DNA from: Astropecten irregularis
Lineage: Eukaryota > Echinodermata > Asteroidea > Paxillosida > Astropectinidae
Direction of reading: 5' to 3'
DNA: 64,000 nt
Assembly (NCBI GenBank): GCA_963971285.1
Contig: OZ020248.1
Span: 26,711,764-26,775,763 of the forward strand
Positions 30,740 to 42,190 of the stretch are shown here, one piece after another. The notes under the pieces are model-generated. The model ran no database searches. It had not been told where the DNA came from and saw only the letters and a program-made list of their open reading frames with translations. Position 1 is the first letter of the stretch. Each line of letters begins with the position of its first letter. A program made the position numbers and the translations under genes.

Positions 30740-32068
30740 ATGAGTGTCAAGATGCTGAACCTATCGCTAAAATGCCAGGAGTGGGCATCTTTGATCTTAT
30801 TCGTCTTGGCGTCACTTGTCACTCACGCTATTGGAGCCAGACAGTATCCGTGCGGTTCACCAACCATCTTACAACCGAAGACATTCTACAGGGCAGAAAA
30901 TAGAATTCTCCGGCACTACGTCTCCAAGAGGACCATCGCGAAGTCGCAGTTTTACTGTGCAAGGGAATGCAGTATGTACAGGAAATGCATTTCGTTCAAT
31001 TTCTACGATTGTAACAAAGAGTGTGAGCTGAATTGCGCATCCAGAGCCGAGCACCCAGGAAGTTTCGTGATATACCCTGGAACTGCGTACTTTGACATGG
31101 ACATTGAAACAGTCTCGTTTTCGTTACCTGTGTTCGATAATGCCACGTCCCATTGTAATAACAGCATATGGGATATCTTAACCAGAAAACTTAGAGGTTC
31201 ACATAATGGCTCGACACAAACTACCCGCACTATCAGTCAGTGCATACAGGTATTATGTGGTGTAGAAACAGACAATGAGGCAATAACTCTTAGCATGGTA
31301 ACCGGCGGTAATGATAATGTTACCAGTGGCAATGGTATGGCAACCAACGGCAATAATACGGTTACCAGTGGCAATGGTATGGTAACCAACGGAAATTATA
31401 CGGTTACCAGTGGCAGTATTATAACCAATGACAATGATATGGTCACTGAAGGCAATGACGGTCCAACAGTTAAGGAAGCTGACGTCAGTTATACAATGAT
31501 GACTGTCACTGGCCCATTATCTGATGACATTTCCACCACTGATGACAGTGTCATAATAACCGATGGCAGCACCATGACAACCCATGACAGCACTATGAAA
31601 ACCCATGGCAGCACCATGACAACCCATGGCAGCATCATGACAACCCATGGCAGCACCATGACAACCGATGGCAGCACCATGACAACCCATGGCAGCATCA
31701 TGACAACCCATGGCAGCACCATGACAACCGATGGCAGCACCATGACAACCCATGGCAGCACCATGACAACCCATGACAGCACCATGTCAACCCATGACAG
31801 CACCATGACAACCCATGGCAGCACCATGACAACCCATGGCAGCATCATGACAACCCATGGCAGCACCATGACAACCGATGGCAGCACCACGACAACCGAT
31901 GGCAGCACCATGACAACCGATGGCAGCACCACGACAACCGATGGCAGCACCACGACAACCGATGGCAGTACTACTACTGATGGCAGTACCACATCAACAC
32001 AAGCTGTCTGGAAGGAGGCCACGGTGAACCCTGGACTCATTGTTCCTGATGATAGTCTTAAAGGATAA
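30740..32068 (+). CDS. Secreted PAN/apple-like protein with mucin-type heptapeptide repeat tail
   Basis: Single-exon ORF of 442 aa. Residues 1 to about 33 look like a signal peptide (hydrophobic SLILFVLASLVTHAIG); a second Met at 5 is an alternative start. Residues about 38-120 form a Cys-rich domain with C38, C73, C77, C83, C91, C95 and C99 and the core CARECSMYRKCISFNF, resembling PAN/apple domains, which bind proteins or glycans. Residues about 190-240 hold three 14-residue repeats (NGMVTNGN, TVTSG) with N-glycosylation sequons. Residues about 275-420 are about 21 repeats of GSTMTTH/GSTMTTD, rich in O-glycosylation sites. No transmembrane or GPI signal ends the chain, so a secreted, mucus- or matrix-associated protein is inferred. 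I cannot name an orthologue. AATAAA follows at 32263. Confidence 0.72.
   Translation: MSVKMLNLSLKCQEWASLILFVLASLVTHAIGARQYPCGSPTILQPKTFYRAENRILRHYVSKRTIAKSQFYCARECSMYRKCISFNFYDCNKECELNCASRAEHPGSFVIYPGTAYFDMDIETVSFSLPVFDNATSHCNNSIWDILTRKLRGSHNGSTQTTRTISQCIQVLCGVETDNEAITLSMVTGGNDNVTSGNGMATNGNNTVTSGNGMVTNGNYTVTSGSIITNDNDMVTEGNDGPTVKEADVSYTMMTVTGPLSDDISTTDDSVIITDGSTMTTHDSTMKTHGSTMTTHGSIMTTHGSTMTTDGSTMTTHGSIMTTHGSTMTTDGSTMTTHGSTMTTHDSTMSTHDSTMTTHGSTMTTHGSIMTTHGSTMTTDGSTTTTDGSTMTTDGSTTTTDGSTTTTDGSTTTDGSTTSTQAVWKEATVNPGLIVPDDSLKG
31555..31995 (+). repeat. 21-bp coding tandem repeat (about 21 units)
   Basis: Units of GATGGCAGCACCATGACAACC encode the heptad. A 63-bp higher-order pattern (GSTMTTH, GSIMTTH, GSTMTTD) recurs three times, showing recent block duplication. 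The unit length is a multiple of three, so copy-number change keeps the frame. The reverse strand is also open across the array but encodes only hydrophobic repeats. Confidence 0.93.
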
Positions 32069-32262
32069 TTTTGGCGGGCGTATTTCGGGTTGTAGTTTAG
32101 AGCACTTAGCAGGTTGTTTACCCAGTACCTTTCAACTCACAAATACCACTTCATTATAAAAGGGTGATGACATTGCTACATATTTTTCTATACTGAGTCA
32201 ATTGTTATTAAATGGTGTGAAAGTGAAATTCTTTGATTTGCATTCAATCGGAACCTTTGGGG

Positions 32263-32273
32263 AATAAAATAAA
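32263..32273 (+). promoter_or_regulatory. Poly(A) signal of the PAN-mucin gene
   Basis: Overlapping AATAAA hexamers (AATAAAATAAA) lie 195 bp after the stop codon, followed within 20 bp by T-rich sequence. This supports transcription termination here. Confidence 0.6.
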
Positions 32274-32329
32274 ATCCATTCTTTTTTTTCTTTAATTTTT
32301 TTTTAATTCTTTATATTCAATACAAACTA

Positions 32330-32965
32330 CTGCAAATTGCTCATCGGCCAAAATAGTCACCTGAAATGTATAAAATTGCTTGGAGTAAGGGCTAGGAGGG
32401 GCCTGACGCGTTACGATTCTAGCAGGATCTTTATCGATATTATAACAGATAAAGCCTTCGACAAAGATCCTGCTAGAATCGAAACGCGTCAGGCCCTCCT
32501 AACTCATGCAACCACCTTACATGTTAATTTTTTCGTTGTGGCGACAGTGAGTCGTTTGCAGAATTTTCATCATAGCGTCGGCCGTCGGAGACACAAGTCA
32601 AGATAAAAATTGTCGACGGTTTTTCCTTAATATTCTTAATCTTAATATGTAGGCCCCCTAATAATGACCTGAAATTAATAAAAATGCTTAGAGTTAGAAG
32701 GGTCTGACGTTTCAATCCTCGCAAGATCTTTCTCAAATGCTGCTCAGAGTTAGAAGGTCCTAACATTTCAATCCTAGCAGGATCTTTCTCAAAGGTTGCT
32801 CAGAGTTAGGAGGGCCTGATGGTTTAATCCTAGCAGGATCTTTCTCAAAGGTTGCTCAGAGTTAGGAGGGCCTGACATTTCAATCCTAGCAGGATCTTTC
32901 TCAAATGCTGCTTAGAGTTGGGAGGGCCTGACGGTTCGATCCTAGCGGGATCTTTCTCAAAGGCT
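32330..32965. repeat. GATCCTAGCAGGATC satellite: head-to-head pair and a five-unit tandem run
   Basis: The flank CAAATTGCTCATCGGCCAAA is followed by a head-to-head hairpin (32392-32505). A second flank AATAATGACCTGAAATTAAT (about 32660) then leads into about five tandem units of GTTAGGAGGGCCTGACATTT, CAATCCTAGCAGGATCTTTC, TCAAAGGTTGCTCAGA. It is just downstream of the PAN-mucin gene. Confidence 0.85.
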
Positions 32966-33249
32966 AAAGCCGAGCTCTGAATCGGGACGAGGCTATGTTG
33001 AAAATGAGTCACAAACATAATTCTACCTCCCAATTACCTCCATTCGGAACACGTGAGATTGTGCACTTTCATTTTCTCATAACAATTGATATTATTTTAA
33101 TGTGCGTTATTTAATAATTGAACAGTGGACAAATTGAACTAATTTGTACGGTAAATGTTTGACGTAATGTTATAGAAAAATTAATTTCATTTTCATCTTA
33201 ACTGACATGACATATAGTTATTATATAGATGTGTAACTGTTATGATGTT

Positions 33250-33507
33250 AGCTTCATCAGTGACGTCACCAGACTTTTGAGTCGGGTGGGGGGGCACAAG
33301 TGGGGGCACTACAATAATATATATTATATTTTTTTCACCAACCCAAATCTCAAATGGGGAGAGGGGGGGGGGGGGGGGGGTGGGGGGGCACGCGGGGGGC
33401 ACGAGGTTTCCAGGGGTGCACGTGCCCCCCCCCTGCCCACCCCCACCCCCCCCCCCCCTCCCCCCCCCCCCCCCCCCCCCCCCCTTGGCGACGCCACTGA
33501 GCTTCAT
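33250..33507. mobile_element. hAT-type MITE with perfect 8-bp target duplication and opposed G and C homopolymers
   Basis: AGCTTCAT at 33250-33257 and 33500-33507 is an exact 8-bp direct repeat. It flanks inverted ends CAGTGACGTCACCAG (33258) and TTGGCGACGCCACTG (33485-33499). The interior holds G runs (about 33361-33408) facing C runs (about 33426-33484) around TTTCCAGGGGTGCACGTG. Eight-base duplication and CAGTG ends are typical of hAT elements. Confidence 0.88.
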
Positions 33508-33714
33508 TGCGAATAACTTTATTCCTAAATTAAACATTTTCGAAATGAAAGCAATGTATTGCATGCGATTGTTGGTGAAGAAATAAAACGAGTGAAAAGA
33601 ACTAGACATGATAGCAATGGTTTACCTCATTTCAGGCCTTGAGTATGCTAATTGTTTCGTCGGATTCAGTTTAGGACGTAAAAGTCTGTATAAATGTTTA
33701 CTATTATTATTATC

Positions 33715-34080
33715 ATTTATTTGGCCAACAATATAGAACAAGTATAATGACAGTGATGAATAAATAGAATTAATAAACATAATTGAAAAGGGGGGAGGAG
33801 TGTAGTAGGTGGGGGAAAGGGTGTGGGCGTGGCTTTGGTGTTGTGGGGAGGACTGAAGGGGGGGACCGGGAGGATGTGGAAGGAAGGTGGGGGAAGGGGA
33901 GGGGAGGGTGGGTTGCGGGAGTCGGGAGGGTGGGATGGGTGGGATGTTGTTTGTTCCCTTTCATTTAAGTGAAGAAACACTAACAGCGACAATTTGGCTA
34001 CATAAAGTGCGAAGGGTCAAGCCCCGCCCCCAAGGGAGACCATTGCGCGTCACTATAGACTTAGGGTAGGCCATATGCAC
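33715..34080. repeat. G-rich (purine) tract
   Basis: 33789-33952 is strongly G-biased on the plus strand (GGGGGAGGAGTGTAG, GGTGGGGGAAGGGGAGGGG), with overlapping frames open on both strands by composition. No splice-flanked coding exon is visible. Confidence 0.7.
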
Positions 34081-35479
34081 CTGTCAATTAAATATTAAAG
34101 CTTATTTGAACCATCTGAGTCACAAAAAGAAAGTGAAAGTGAAAAGACTTATTTAATCCTCTTCAGATGAAAAATGCTTTTTTATTTCATCTGCAATAAG
34201 ATACCCGGCCAGATTTTTAGGCAGAAATATTTACAGGTTTTGTTAAAATTCTACTGCTCACAGAGTAACACTTGTAAATGAGACTGATATGAATGAAATG
34301 TGCCAAGTAATGCTAATTTCTACGAAAACAATTTTGTTGAAAGCAATAATCATAGGTTGTCATGATGTACAACTTTTATCCAAGCGCTAAATACTGACAC
34401 CAACTACGCTATGTATTTAGAATAACAAACCAATTAAAACGGTCACATGCTGTCAACACGCTGTTTTGGTCTGAAGTCCTGTCTCTCGCATGCACTTTGA
34501 AGCGTACAATTGTGTCGTACCAGACTAATCTGAAGGCTATTAGTCACTTGCTATTTATTACTGCACTCGTCACCTGCTGTGGCTGCGTGTACGTCAAATG
34601 CTGAAATTGTAAGTGAAATAAAACCCTTAAAATATCAATCTAATGACGGTATCTTGATATTTATATGATGATAGTGCTTCTGGGTTCATGTGGATTAATG
34701 TAATGGGTTAGGAATTTAATGTCACGGGCAGATTTGCTTGAGGGAAATGAAAAAGACTGGTGACATTTTTCATTTTTGGTCGTGGACCTTTTCCGGTTGA
34801 AGGATTCCACAAAGACATTATTTGTGCACGGTGCATGCAGTGACCACGGAGTGAAATAGGCCTACATGTACATTTATCACTTATCAGAGACCTAGTCCTA
34901 GACCTTAGTATTGATTTACAATAGATCAGCGCGGACATCCAGATACTTTCATTCTCGTGAACTTGACAACCGATGAAAACTGGCGCAAGCTACGGACAAA
35001 TCACTTACAAACCGTCAGTCTTCGTATCGCGACAGTTGAGAATTTTTCCTGAGTATTTTTGTCAAGACTCAAGAAATCGTGTTCTGTATGACTGCCATTT
35101 TCGAGTCATAGTTTGTTCTGACAAATAATCTTTCTTTGAAGTACCGTGTACTAAGATTAAACATTCTCGCAGCTTCTTGTCTTAAAACCATACAACTTGC
35201 TGCTTTGCTTTCATCACTCCAACATTGGTGAGTGGAATGACATCACTCCATGCTGATCTATAGCAACTTGTTCCTGAAAGCAAAGATCATGGCGATTGTT
35301 CGAGACTCCCCTGTGTTTTTATAATATAAAATAGAAAAATACAAATAGCACTTTATTGACTAACTAGAGATAAAATGTGCATTTATAAGCTTTCGTAGCA
35401 ACAACTACTTCATCAGATGCATCAGATGTGTTTTTATAATCATGTAATGATATGCACGGCCATGACAGCATGCGGAACG

Positions 35480-35640
35480 TATGAACATTCACCAAAGCAG
35501 GTCAACTCGTACGCCAACCAACTCGTACGTTGTTTGGTTAACTCGTATGCTGCTTAACTCATATGTCAACCAACTTGTACGCTAACCAACTCGTACGCTA
35601 ACCAACTCATACGCTGACCAAATCGTACGTCACTCAAGAT
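35480..35640. repeat. 16-bp minisatellite AACTCGTACGCTAACC
   Basis: About eight imperfect tandem units of CAACTCGTACGCTAAC with variable spacers. GTAC-centred palindromes (CGTACG) occur in several units. No ORF. Confidence 0.85.
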
Positions 35641-36237
35641 GAATTTGTCACGTGATTCCAGGTATTTTTCAAGAGAAAAAGATATCCTGATTGCGCTGTT
35701 GACTTGAAGGCCGGTTCTCAAAAGTCTCCCATTAAAACCAAAGTTGTGACTCTGAAAAAGAATGGATGTTTATGTAAAGTAGGCCTACTTAACTCCTTTT
35801 TTCAGCGTGGGATGTTACATACTGCATATTGCGTTTGACAGCTGACGGTTTCTGTATGTGATCAATTCAACCTCCCATGAGAAATGAAGGTTACGATGAC
35901 AAAGCTAATGTTGTGCATGAGTCTTACAATTTAATTTTAGCCAGGTCCCCAGGGTCTAAAAATGATTTTCCTCCAGATGCCAGTCATGACATACAGGGTG
36001 CAAGACCCAGTTCATGTGCACATGAAAGTGATTTAGCAAGCATGTATGTAGTCAATGTTGACTCTTGAATTAGGTCGAGTACGTGTCAGAAGCGGGGTTT
36101 TTGGCAAGTTAAGTTCACAGGAGTTTTTCCCATTTCACTAATAGCTGGTTAAAGGTAAAATTTGTGAGTCTTTTACTCGGTTGTAAAACCCGTCTGACAC
36201 CCAGGTCTAGTTAGTACAATCTAAGCGGTAGTAGGAG

Positions 36238-36306
36238 GTTTTGTGGTGCTGTGGTCTAGGGGGCTGGCGTGTGGATTGTGGGTTCGAATCCAACCATGGA
36301 CCAGTC
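36238..36306 (+). other. Truncated tRNA-like / SINE head
   Basis: TGGTCTAGGGGGC resembles an A box and GGTTCGAATCC is a B box only about 30 bp later, so the anticodon arm is shortened. Pol III promoter-like remnant, not a tRNA. Confidence 0.4.
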
Positions 36307-38304
36307 TGGTCACAATCCATGTTGATGATATTTTTTCACTAAGCGCATGCGTGTTTTCTCTCCAGTACACAAAGACTGATGATGTCACAGTTGATAATAG
36401 TTGACGTTTCTCATCAGAAATTCTCTAGATGATATTGCCTACATGTAGCAATTGCACCGGACTGTATTTCTGATGGATTGATAATACACTATTGTACAGT
36501 GTAAGGCCTCGGTATATAAATCACCTCTATACATGTTAGTCATAGCAGACAGGGTTCTATACATCTGGATGTAATTTGCTTAACGTGGGTTCTGTAGGGG
36601 TGTGGCGTGGGAGTGGGAAGCTGGGTGGGAGGACTAGGGGGACTGGGATCATGTTCTGACTGTGAAGTGCTCAGTGTTGAGTGCTCAATTGATGTTCAAA
36701 GCCATTTGGATGCTGTCCCACACTTGTTGGATTCAATGCAGACTAAGCATAATGGCTCCTTGTTAATTCTCCTGGTGTTAATACAGAACTTTCAGGTGAC
36801 CCTGCTTTACAACTATCCATGTTAGGGGGCTGTTCCTCTAAACTGTGTCAGAAGTTTAGAACTCGTAACCATTCCCAAAATAACCGTCCTGCTTATCCCG
36901 CTATCCCCAAAGTGCAAGAGATTTCAGAAGTTGTCATCGCAAGATCAAGTCATCTTCACCCTAGATGGGACTGAAAGATGATGAATAGTACACCGTGGCG
37001 TGAACGAGGGTCGCTATCAGATATATATACATGTAATGGAGCTCAGGATTGCAGTATAGGATGCTGAAAGGTGGCCTCTCTAGTTCCCAGAATCCAGTCA
37101 AATGCGATAATTGAGATGAAACTGAATCACCGAAGATCTGTAAATTCCAAATGAAACCATGTAATACATACGGTACTCGCTATTAAGTACGTAGTGATGT
37201 ACGAGGGGACATATCTTGTACCCACTGGGGGTTAGTGACTTGGGGATGGTCTTGTATGTGCAAGATGAACCCCCTGCCCCCCCTCCACTTACCCCTCCCC
37301 CACCCCCTCCCCACCCCCTCCCAGATTGTGTAGTTAGCTATTAGCTGCAGGCAGTATGCACTGTTTGTTCCTCTTCTTGAATACATATATATGTCTAAAG
37401 CAAATTTAGTTTGATTGTGGGCGGGGTTTAGAGGTTTAGAGTAGGACCATTGAGTCTGAAGAGCGCCCTCTCTTGTCAGGAATCAGTGAGAACAGCTGAT
37501 GGATCTGCACTACTGTATTTAGGTACATGTTCACCTGTACACACAAATGTACATGATATAGTGTGCTATACCATAGAGCCATTGCTATACATGTATCGTG
37601 TGCACGTTGCTTGGTTGTGTTGCACTCCATACATGCCATACAGTGTAGTGAATGTACATGTATAGCTACACAGTGTGTACGGTATATACGAATCCAACTT
37701 ACGATTCATGTCATTGGCCCTGCAGTGTATCATGGGACATACATCCTGCAGTACTTATAATGTGTGGTGGAACGTAAATTCTTTTGAATATTAAATGATT
37801 TTTGGTTGGGAGATGCAAATAAAGTTTGCCCTTCACCGACGTGGATGAGCACTGTATACCCAGTGCTTGTGAGTGCACGTAAAAAAAAATTTAAAAAAAA
37901 TTAATTGCGTAAATTTGCGTAAATTCTTTTGTTGCCACGCAAAAGCTGGGGGGGACACTGCAGTAATGGCAGATTTTATTTCATCCCATAGGATCGGCCT
38001 GTAGGCCTATACATGTATCGTTTTGCAGATACATGTAGGCCAGTAGTGAGTGTGCATTGGTGTTGACACTAAGCATAGAGCTAGCTCTATGGACTGTGAG
38101 ACAGTTTGCACCAAAAATTTGTTTGCAAAATCCCAGGTTGACATCCCTAAAATGGTCAATGCAGATAAGTGTGTTTTCCGATTCAGATTCAGTTGCACAT
38201 AATACAGACGAGTCCTACAGACTTCTATTAACTCTCAACCGTACTTGAAGCTTGGGCCACCCAGCACCACCTTTTTTGTTTATGGCCTAATTCAGATACA
38301 TTTT

Positions 38305-38420
38305 TAAGTCATTGAAAAGTGAACAAAGACAAATTTTTCGGAGCGGGGTTTGAACCAGCGACCCCAGAATACCGTACCAGCGCTCTTTAGAAGTGAGCTA
38401 TCCCACCCTATGTTGGCACC
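38305..38420 (-). mobile_element. tRNA-derived SINE fragment
   Basis: Minus-strand copy: ATTGAAAAGTGAACAAAGAC, GGAGCGGGGTTTGAACCAGC and GAGCTATCCCACCCTATG correspond to the tail, B box and A box region of the family at 9700. Confidence 0.75.
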
Positions 38421-38747
38421 TTGGCGGTGTCTCTAAGATTGTTTTATTTTGTACATGTAATAATTATCAGACCACATCCATTCATGGACCCATATTCACA
38501 AAACAAAATAATTATTTGAACAGAATGTCTCACATGTGACAGATTGAAAACACTGTCTTTGTTTGTACTCTGCAGGTCTCACAGATGATTTGAAGATGCC
38601 TATGAGTGACATGATGATGTTGATGTAACTGTACACATGGAAATCAAGAGAGGCTACATGCATAGTGGGATATAGTGCCTATTACAGGCTGATATCGTGG
38701 TACGTATGATAGAAATAGTTTGAGTACAACATGCATATCACTGAACA

Positions 38748-39013
38748 GGGGCCAATTTCATAGACTAAGAGCTGCTTAAAAAGCACAAACATTACTTTTA
38801 AAAGTATGAAAACTCTTCCTTGATCAAACAGGATTAAAAACCATATTTTCATTTGATGTTTACTGCTTTTGACTTGTATTCGGCCATTGTTTGCTGAGAA
38901 TAACATTCACCATGTTCACAAGGAGTTTTGGTTGGCATTCTGAGTTTATTAACCATGGTTTATGTGATAAAGCAAATTTTGGTGCTTAAGCATCTCTATG
39001 AAATTGGCCCCTG
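38748..39013. mobile_element. MITE with GGGGCCAATTTCATAGA ends
   Basis: Inverted ends GGGGCCAATTTCATAGA with GCTGCTTAAAAAGCAC, and TTTGGTGCTTAAGCATC with TCTATGAAATTGGCCCC. It is related to 10601-10853. It immediately abuts the GAGCC-family element at 39017, so the two are inserted side by side. Confidence 0.82.
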
Positions 39014-39016
39014 GGG

Positions 39017-39238
39017 CCTTTTCCCAAACCTCAGCTCTTGCTCAGGCTCCGGCTTCGTCTCTGTCATCCATACGCTGAAAATGTAGGTTCTAAATGGTTT
39101 TTCATTGAAGCTGAAGCTCTGTTGTCCTTTTCAAACCAGAGAATCTACTTCCTAACTGCAGTCAAAAGCCTCTATTTTGAAGCCCGTTATTTTAGAATAG
39201 ATTCATGAAAGGAGCCGGAGCCAAAACGTTTCTCTCAA
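39017..39238. mobile_element. GAGCC-family MITE copy
   Basis: TTTTCCCAAACCTCAGCTCT with CTTGCTCAGGCTCCGGC at the left, family interior, and GGAGCCGGAGCCAAAACG at the right. Confidence 0.75.
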
Positions 39239-39689
39239 AATATATTCTGGTCACTGGACTTCGTCTATGTGTTCACCAATATGTACACAGTGTAATTGCA
39301 TTTCCCTTTAACCTTAATTATCTTAATTACCTCACCCCCAGCAGTGTTTCTGATCATTATTCTTTCAAATAATCATTCATCAAATTTTGTTTTGGTCTTT
39401 TGTTTTATATTCCACAGGCCCTTTGGCGACCTATCAAGGAATTGAGTGCACATCCCAGTTGACATTGTGAGCAGGAAAAGCCAAATGAAGGTGATTAGGG
39501 TTTGATTGTAGAATGTTCTCGTGCCCAAACATAATAATGTCAAATAATTTTACCTTTCCATTCCTTATAATGACATTAGGGCCTATGTCAGTTCAGCAAC
39601 GTTCCGATCACGGCCTTATTTCATAGTCTTGCTCTAGTGGGGATGTCCATTCTTATAAGTGTAGCAGTGAAACTTTGCTTCTTAAACAT

Positions 39690-39860
39690 GAGTTAGGTTG
39701 GCCTAACATTTTGATCCTAGTAGGATCCTTCTCAAAGGCTAGTTTAGAGTTGGGAGGGCCTGACGTTTCAATCCTAGTAGGATTTTTCTCAAAGGCTAGC
39801 TCAGAGTTAGGAGGGCCTGACATTTGGATCCTAGCAGGATCTTTCTTAAAGGGTTAATAA
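39690..39860. repeat. Three tandem units of GATCCTAGTAGGATC satellite
   Basis: Three units with GATCCTAGTAGGATCCTTCT, CAATCCTAGTAGGATTTTTC and GATCCTAGCAGGATCTTTCT separated by GAGGGCCTGAC. The TAG-TAG variant is particular to this copy and 3640. Confidence 0.85.
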
Positions 39861-40461
39861 CAATTAAACAAGAACATGCAATAATAATATGCAGCATCAA
39901 GCGTGTTCTGTAGCTTGAATGTAGAAGGAGTTCTCACTGAGCCGGAGGTCATTGACTCCACCTCCTGTGAAGTCAATGAACCTGTCATTTAGATTCCTGT
40001 CCTTAAATTGATTGTAATTTGATACTGACCCGTAGATCACCTCCACCATGTCCCCCAAAACATATCAAGTTACCTCTTACTGGTCAGTGGATGACCCCCT
40101 TCACCCTTGAACTACCTCTAATGACCAGTGTAACATTGACCAGTGTATGCGTTCACCTGTCACATCCATGCTGCTGGCGTTGATTACATAATAATCCGCT
40201 GTGTTGAGGTCTTCATATAGGGGGGATTTCCCCAATAACCTGTGGCCATTAGGACATCCAGTCTGCCAGTTAGTCCTTCACTGGGGTTAGTGACCTTGTA
40301 CTTGGTTGTCAGGATGCAAGACAAGGCATTGATGTGTGGTACTTGCGTGTGGAGTCAAGTTCAAGGGTTATTTTGTACCTGTGTTACAGTACTTGTCGTT
40401 GCTGGGCTGTCCGTTTGGCGCCTTATTACCAGCCCTGTCTGGTAGAAGTATCCCTCTATCC

Positions 40462-40810
40462 TGGGGCCATTTCCAAACCTCGGCTCGGGCTCGGGCTCGG
40501 GCTCGGGCTGGGGCTCGGACTCGGGCTCCTGCTCCTGCTCCGGCTCCAACTCCGGCTCGGGCTCAGGCTTCGTCTTTGTCATTCATATGCTGAAAATCTA
40601 GGTTGTGGTTTTTCATTGAAGCTGAAGCTCTGTTTTCATTTTCAAACCAGAGAATCTACTTCCGAACCGCAGCCAAAAGCTGAAACTCTGTTTTCCTTTT
40701 CAAACCAGAGAATCTACTTCCAAACCGCAGCCAAAAACCTCTATTTTGATTCACAAAACAGCTCTGTCATTAGTTGTCTTGATTTGTGAAATGGAACGCA
40801 GATAAAGGTT
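40462..40810. mobile_element. GAGCC-family MITE copy with internal duplication
   Basis: A CTCGGG/CTCCGG hexamer block (40488-40572) is followed by the family interior. About 75 bp (CTGTTTTC...AACCGCAGCCAAAA) is present twice in tandem, giving this copy its extra length. The open frames through it encode GLGLGL-type or ARARAR-type runs and are not genes. Confidence 0.75.
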
Positions 40811-41869
40811 TGAAAATATTTTGATATTTGGCATTTGATATCCATCCATGACGTGACGTGGCCCTACAGTTCTGTGTCCTTAACTTTCCAACACAGTTTG
40901 GCGTAGTAGCAGGGACCATGCTGTTTTGTTTTCTGTGTCTTTAATGCAGAAGGTATACAGGTACCAGACCATTGGTCAGAACTTTGCATTTGTGGATAAT
41001 GCAGTAAATATACAAATTGGGTCACCTTTTCCACTGTCAGTATTGCAATTGTTTTGAAGCTTTTCACAGTTATGTGTACTTCATTGTTTTGATGTGTTTT
41101 TTCCCGTGGTTTCCCATTTAAACCTGAAAAAACTGATTGGTATGTGCAAGAGTCCTCACAGGTTATCATGAATCTGCCTTGTGTGGACATTGTGTGAAAT
41201 CAAGTCCACACAGTGCTTCATACATATTAACATACATCACACTCTGGATGTGTGTTTGATTGAGCCAACAGTCATCACAGTATTGTCAATTTGTCATAGT
41301 ATAACAATCTTTATCTGCCAGGAAATCTACTTGGCGTGTGTAAGAGTCCTCACATCATGTCTTGAATATGCCTTGTGTGGACTTTGTGTCACAGTCTTGT
41401 CGAAGTATAAATCCCTTTGTCAGCCCAGATGTGGTAGTCACACTGATATGAAAATAACGTCAGAACGTCCAATGGAATGTCCACATAGTGACTCAGTACT
41501 TTTAACTTCTCCATTGGGGGTTACTCCTTATAATACTGTAACCGTTCTTATATGAACACAGTCACAAAGACCTGATTGATAACTTCTAGCTCGCCGTCGG
41601 ATCGCAACACCGCAGCGAGCCAGCCAGCCCACTCAAAACAAAAGAGGAGTGATGCCCCAGCCCCTCGGAGCGGACAATTGTAGGAAATCACCGTGAGTCA
41701 CTTTTGGAGTGTTTCCTTGTACGAATTTTTTGAAGATTTGTTAAGTCACGAGTGTGGTATACCGGTACATGTAGGCCAAAGAATTCAGCCATAAGTTGTT
41801 GTCTATAAGAGAAATTAATGTCTTTCAAACTCTCATCGACCAAAACAATGGCCTGAAATACATGTAATG

Positions 41870-42067
41870 CTTAGAGCCTTTTCGAAACAGAGGCTCAGGC
41901 TCTGGCACCATTTCGTGAGTCCATTCTATAATAACGGGACCCAAAATAGAGGCTTTTGGCTGCGGTTCTGAAGTATATTCTCTGGTTTGAAAAGGAAAAC
42001 AGAGCTTCAGCTTCAATGAAAAACGCAACCTATATTTTCAGCATATGGATGACAGAACTGGAGCCTT

Positions 42068-42156
<89 letters not shown>

Positions 42157-42190
42157 AAGCCTAAGCCTAAGCCTCCGTTTTGGAAAGGCG
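41870..42190. mobile_element. GAGCC-family MITE, inverted orientation, with expanded (GAGCCT) array
   Basis: Family interior in reverse complement followed by about 18 near-perfect GAGCCT units (42062-42172) and the end CCGTTTTGGAAAGG. It is the longest hexamer expansion of the family in the window. Confidence 0.85.

Larger units (their letters stand above)
34081..41580. other. Gene-poor region, repeats only
   Basis: I find no exon that I can support. 35345-35440 holds a fragment with AAGCTTTCGTAGCAACAACT and ACTTCATCAGATGC, resembling a dispersed repeat. A small ORF preceded by CTCTGCAG at 38577 and a CCACAG/GTGAGC pair at 39418-39467 could be untranslated exons but lack support. C-rich tract at 37262-37323. 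Confidence 0.45.

Noticed and set aside
31489-32040. 183-codon open frame antisense to the PAN-mucin gene
   Set aside because: It is produced by the 21-bp repeat being free of stops on both strands; it encodes only VVMVLPW-type repeats and has no start context or splice signals.
33193-33992. Gly- and Pro-rich frames
   Set aside because: Translations of poly-G, poly-C and purine tracts in and after the hAT MITE.
41181-41555. 124-codon ORF with Cys-rich composition
   Set aside because: No signal peptide or domain pattern that I recognise; spacing of Cys is irregular and the composition matches surrounding noncoding sequence.
41590-41692. GC-rich segment ending in GTGAGT as a first exon of the 50-kb gene
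   Set aside because: A donor and local GC content alone are not enough; no acceptor or coding continuity links it to 50082.
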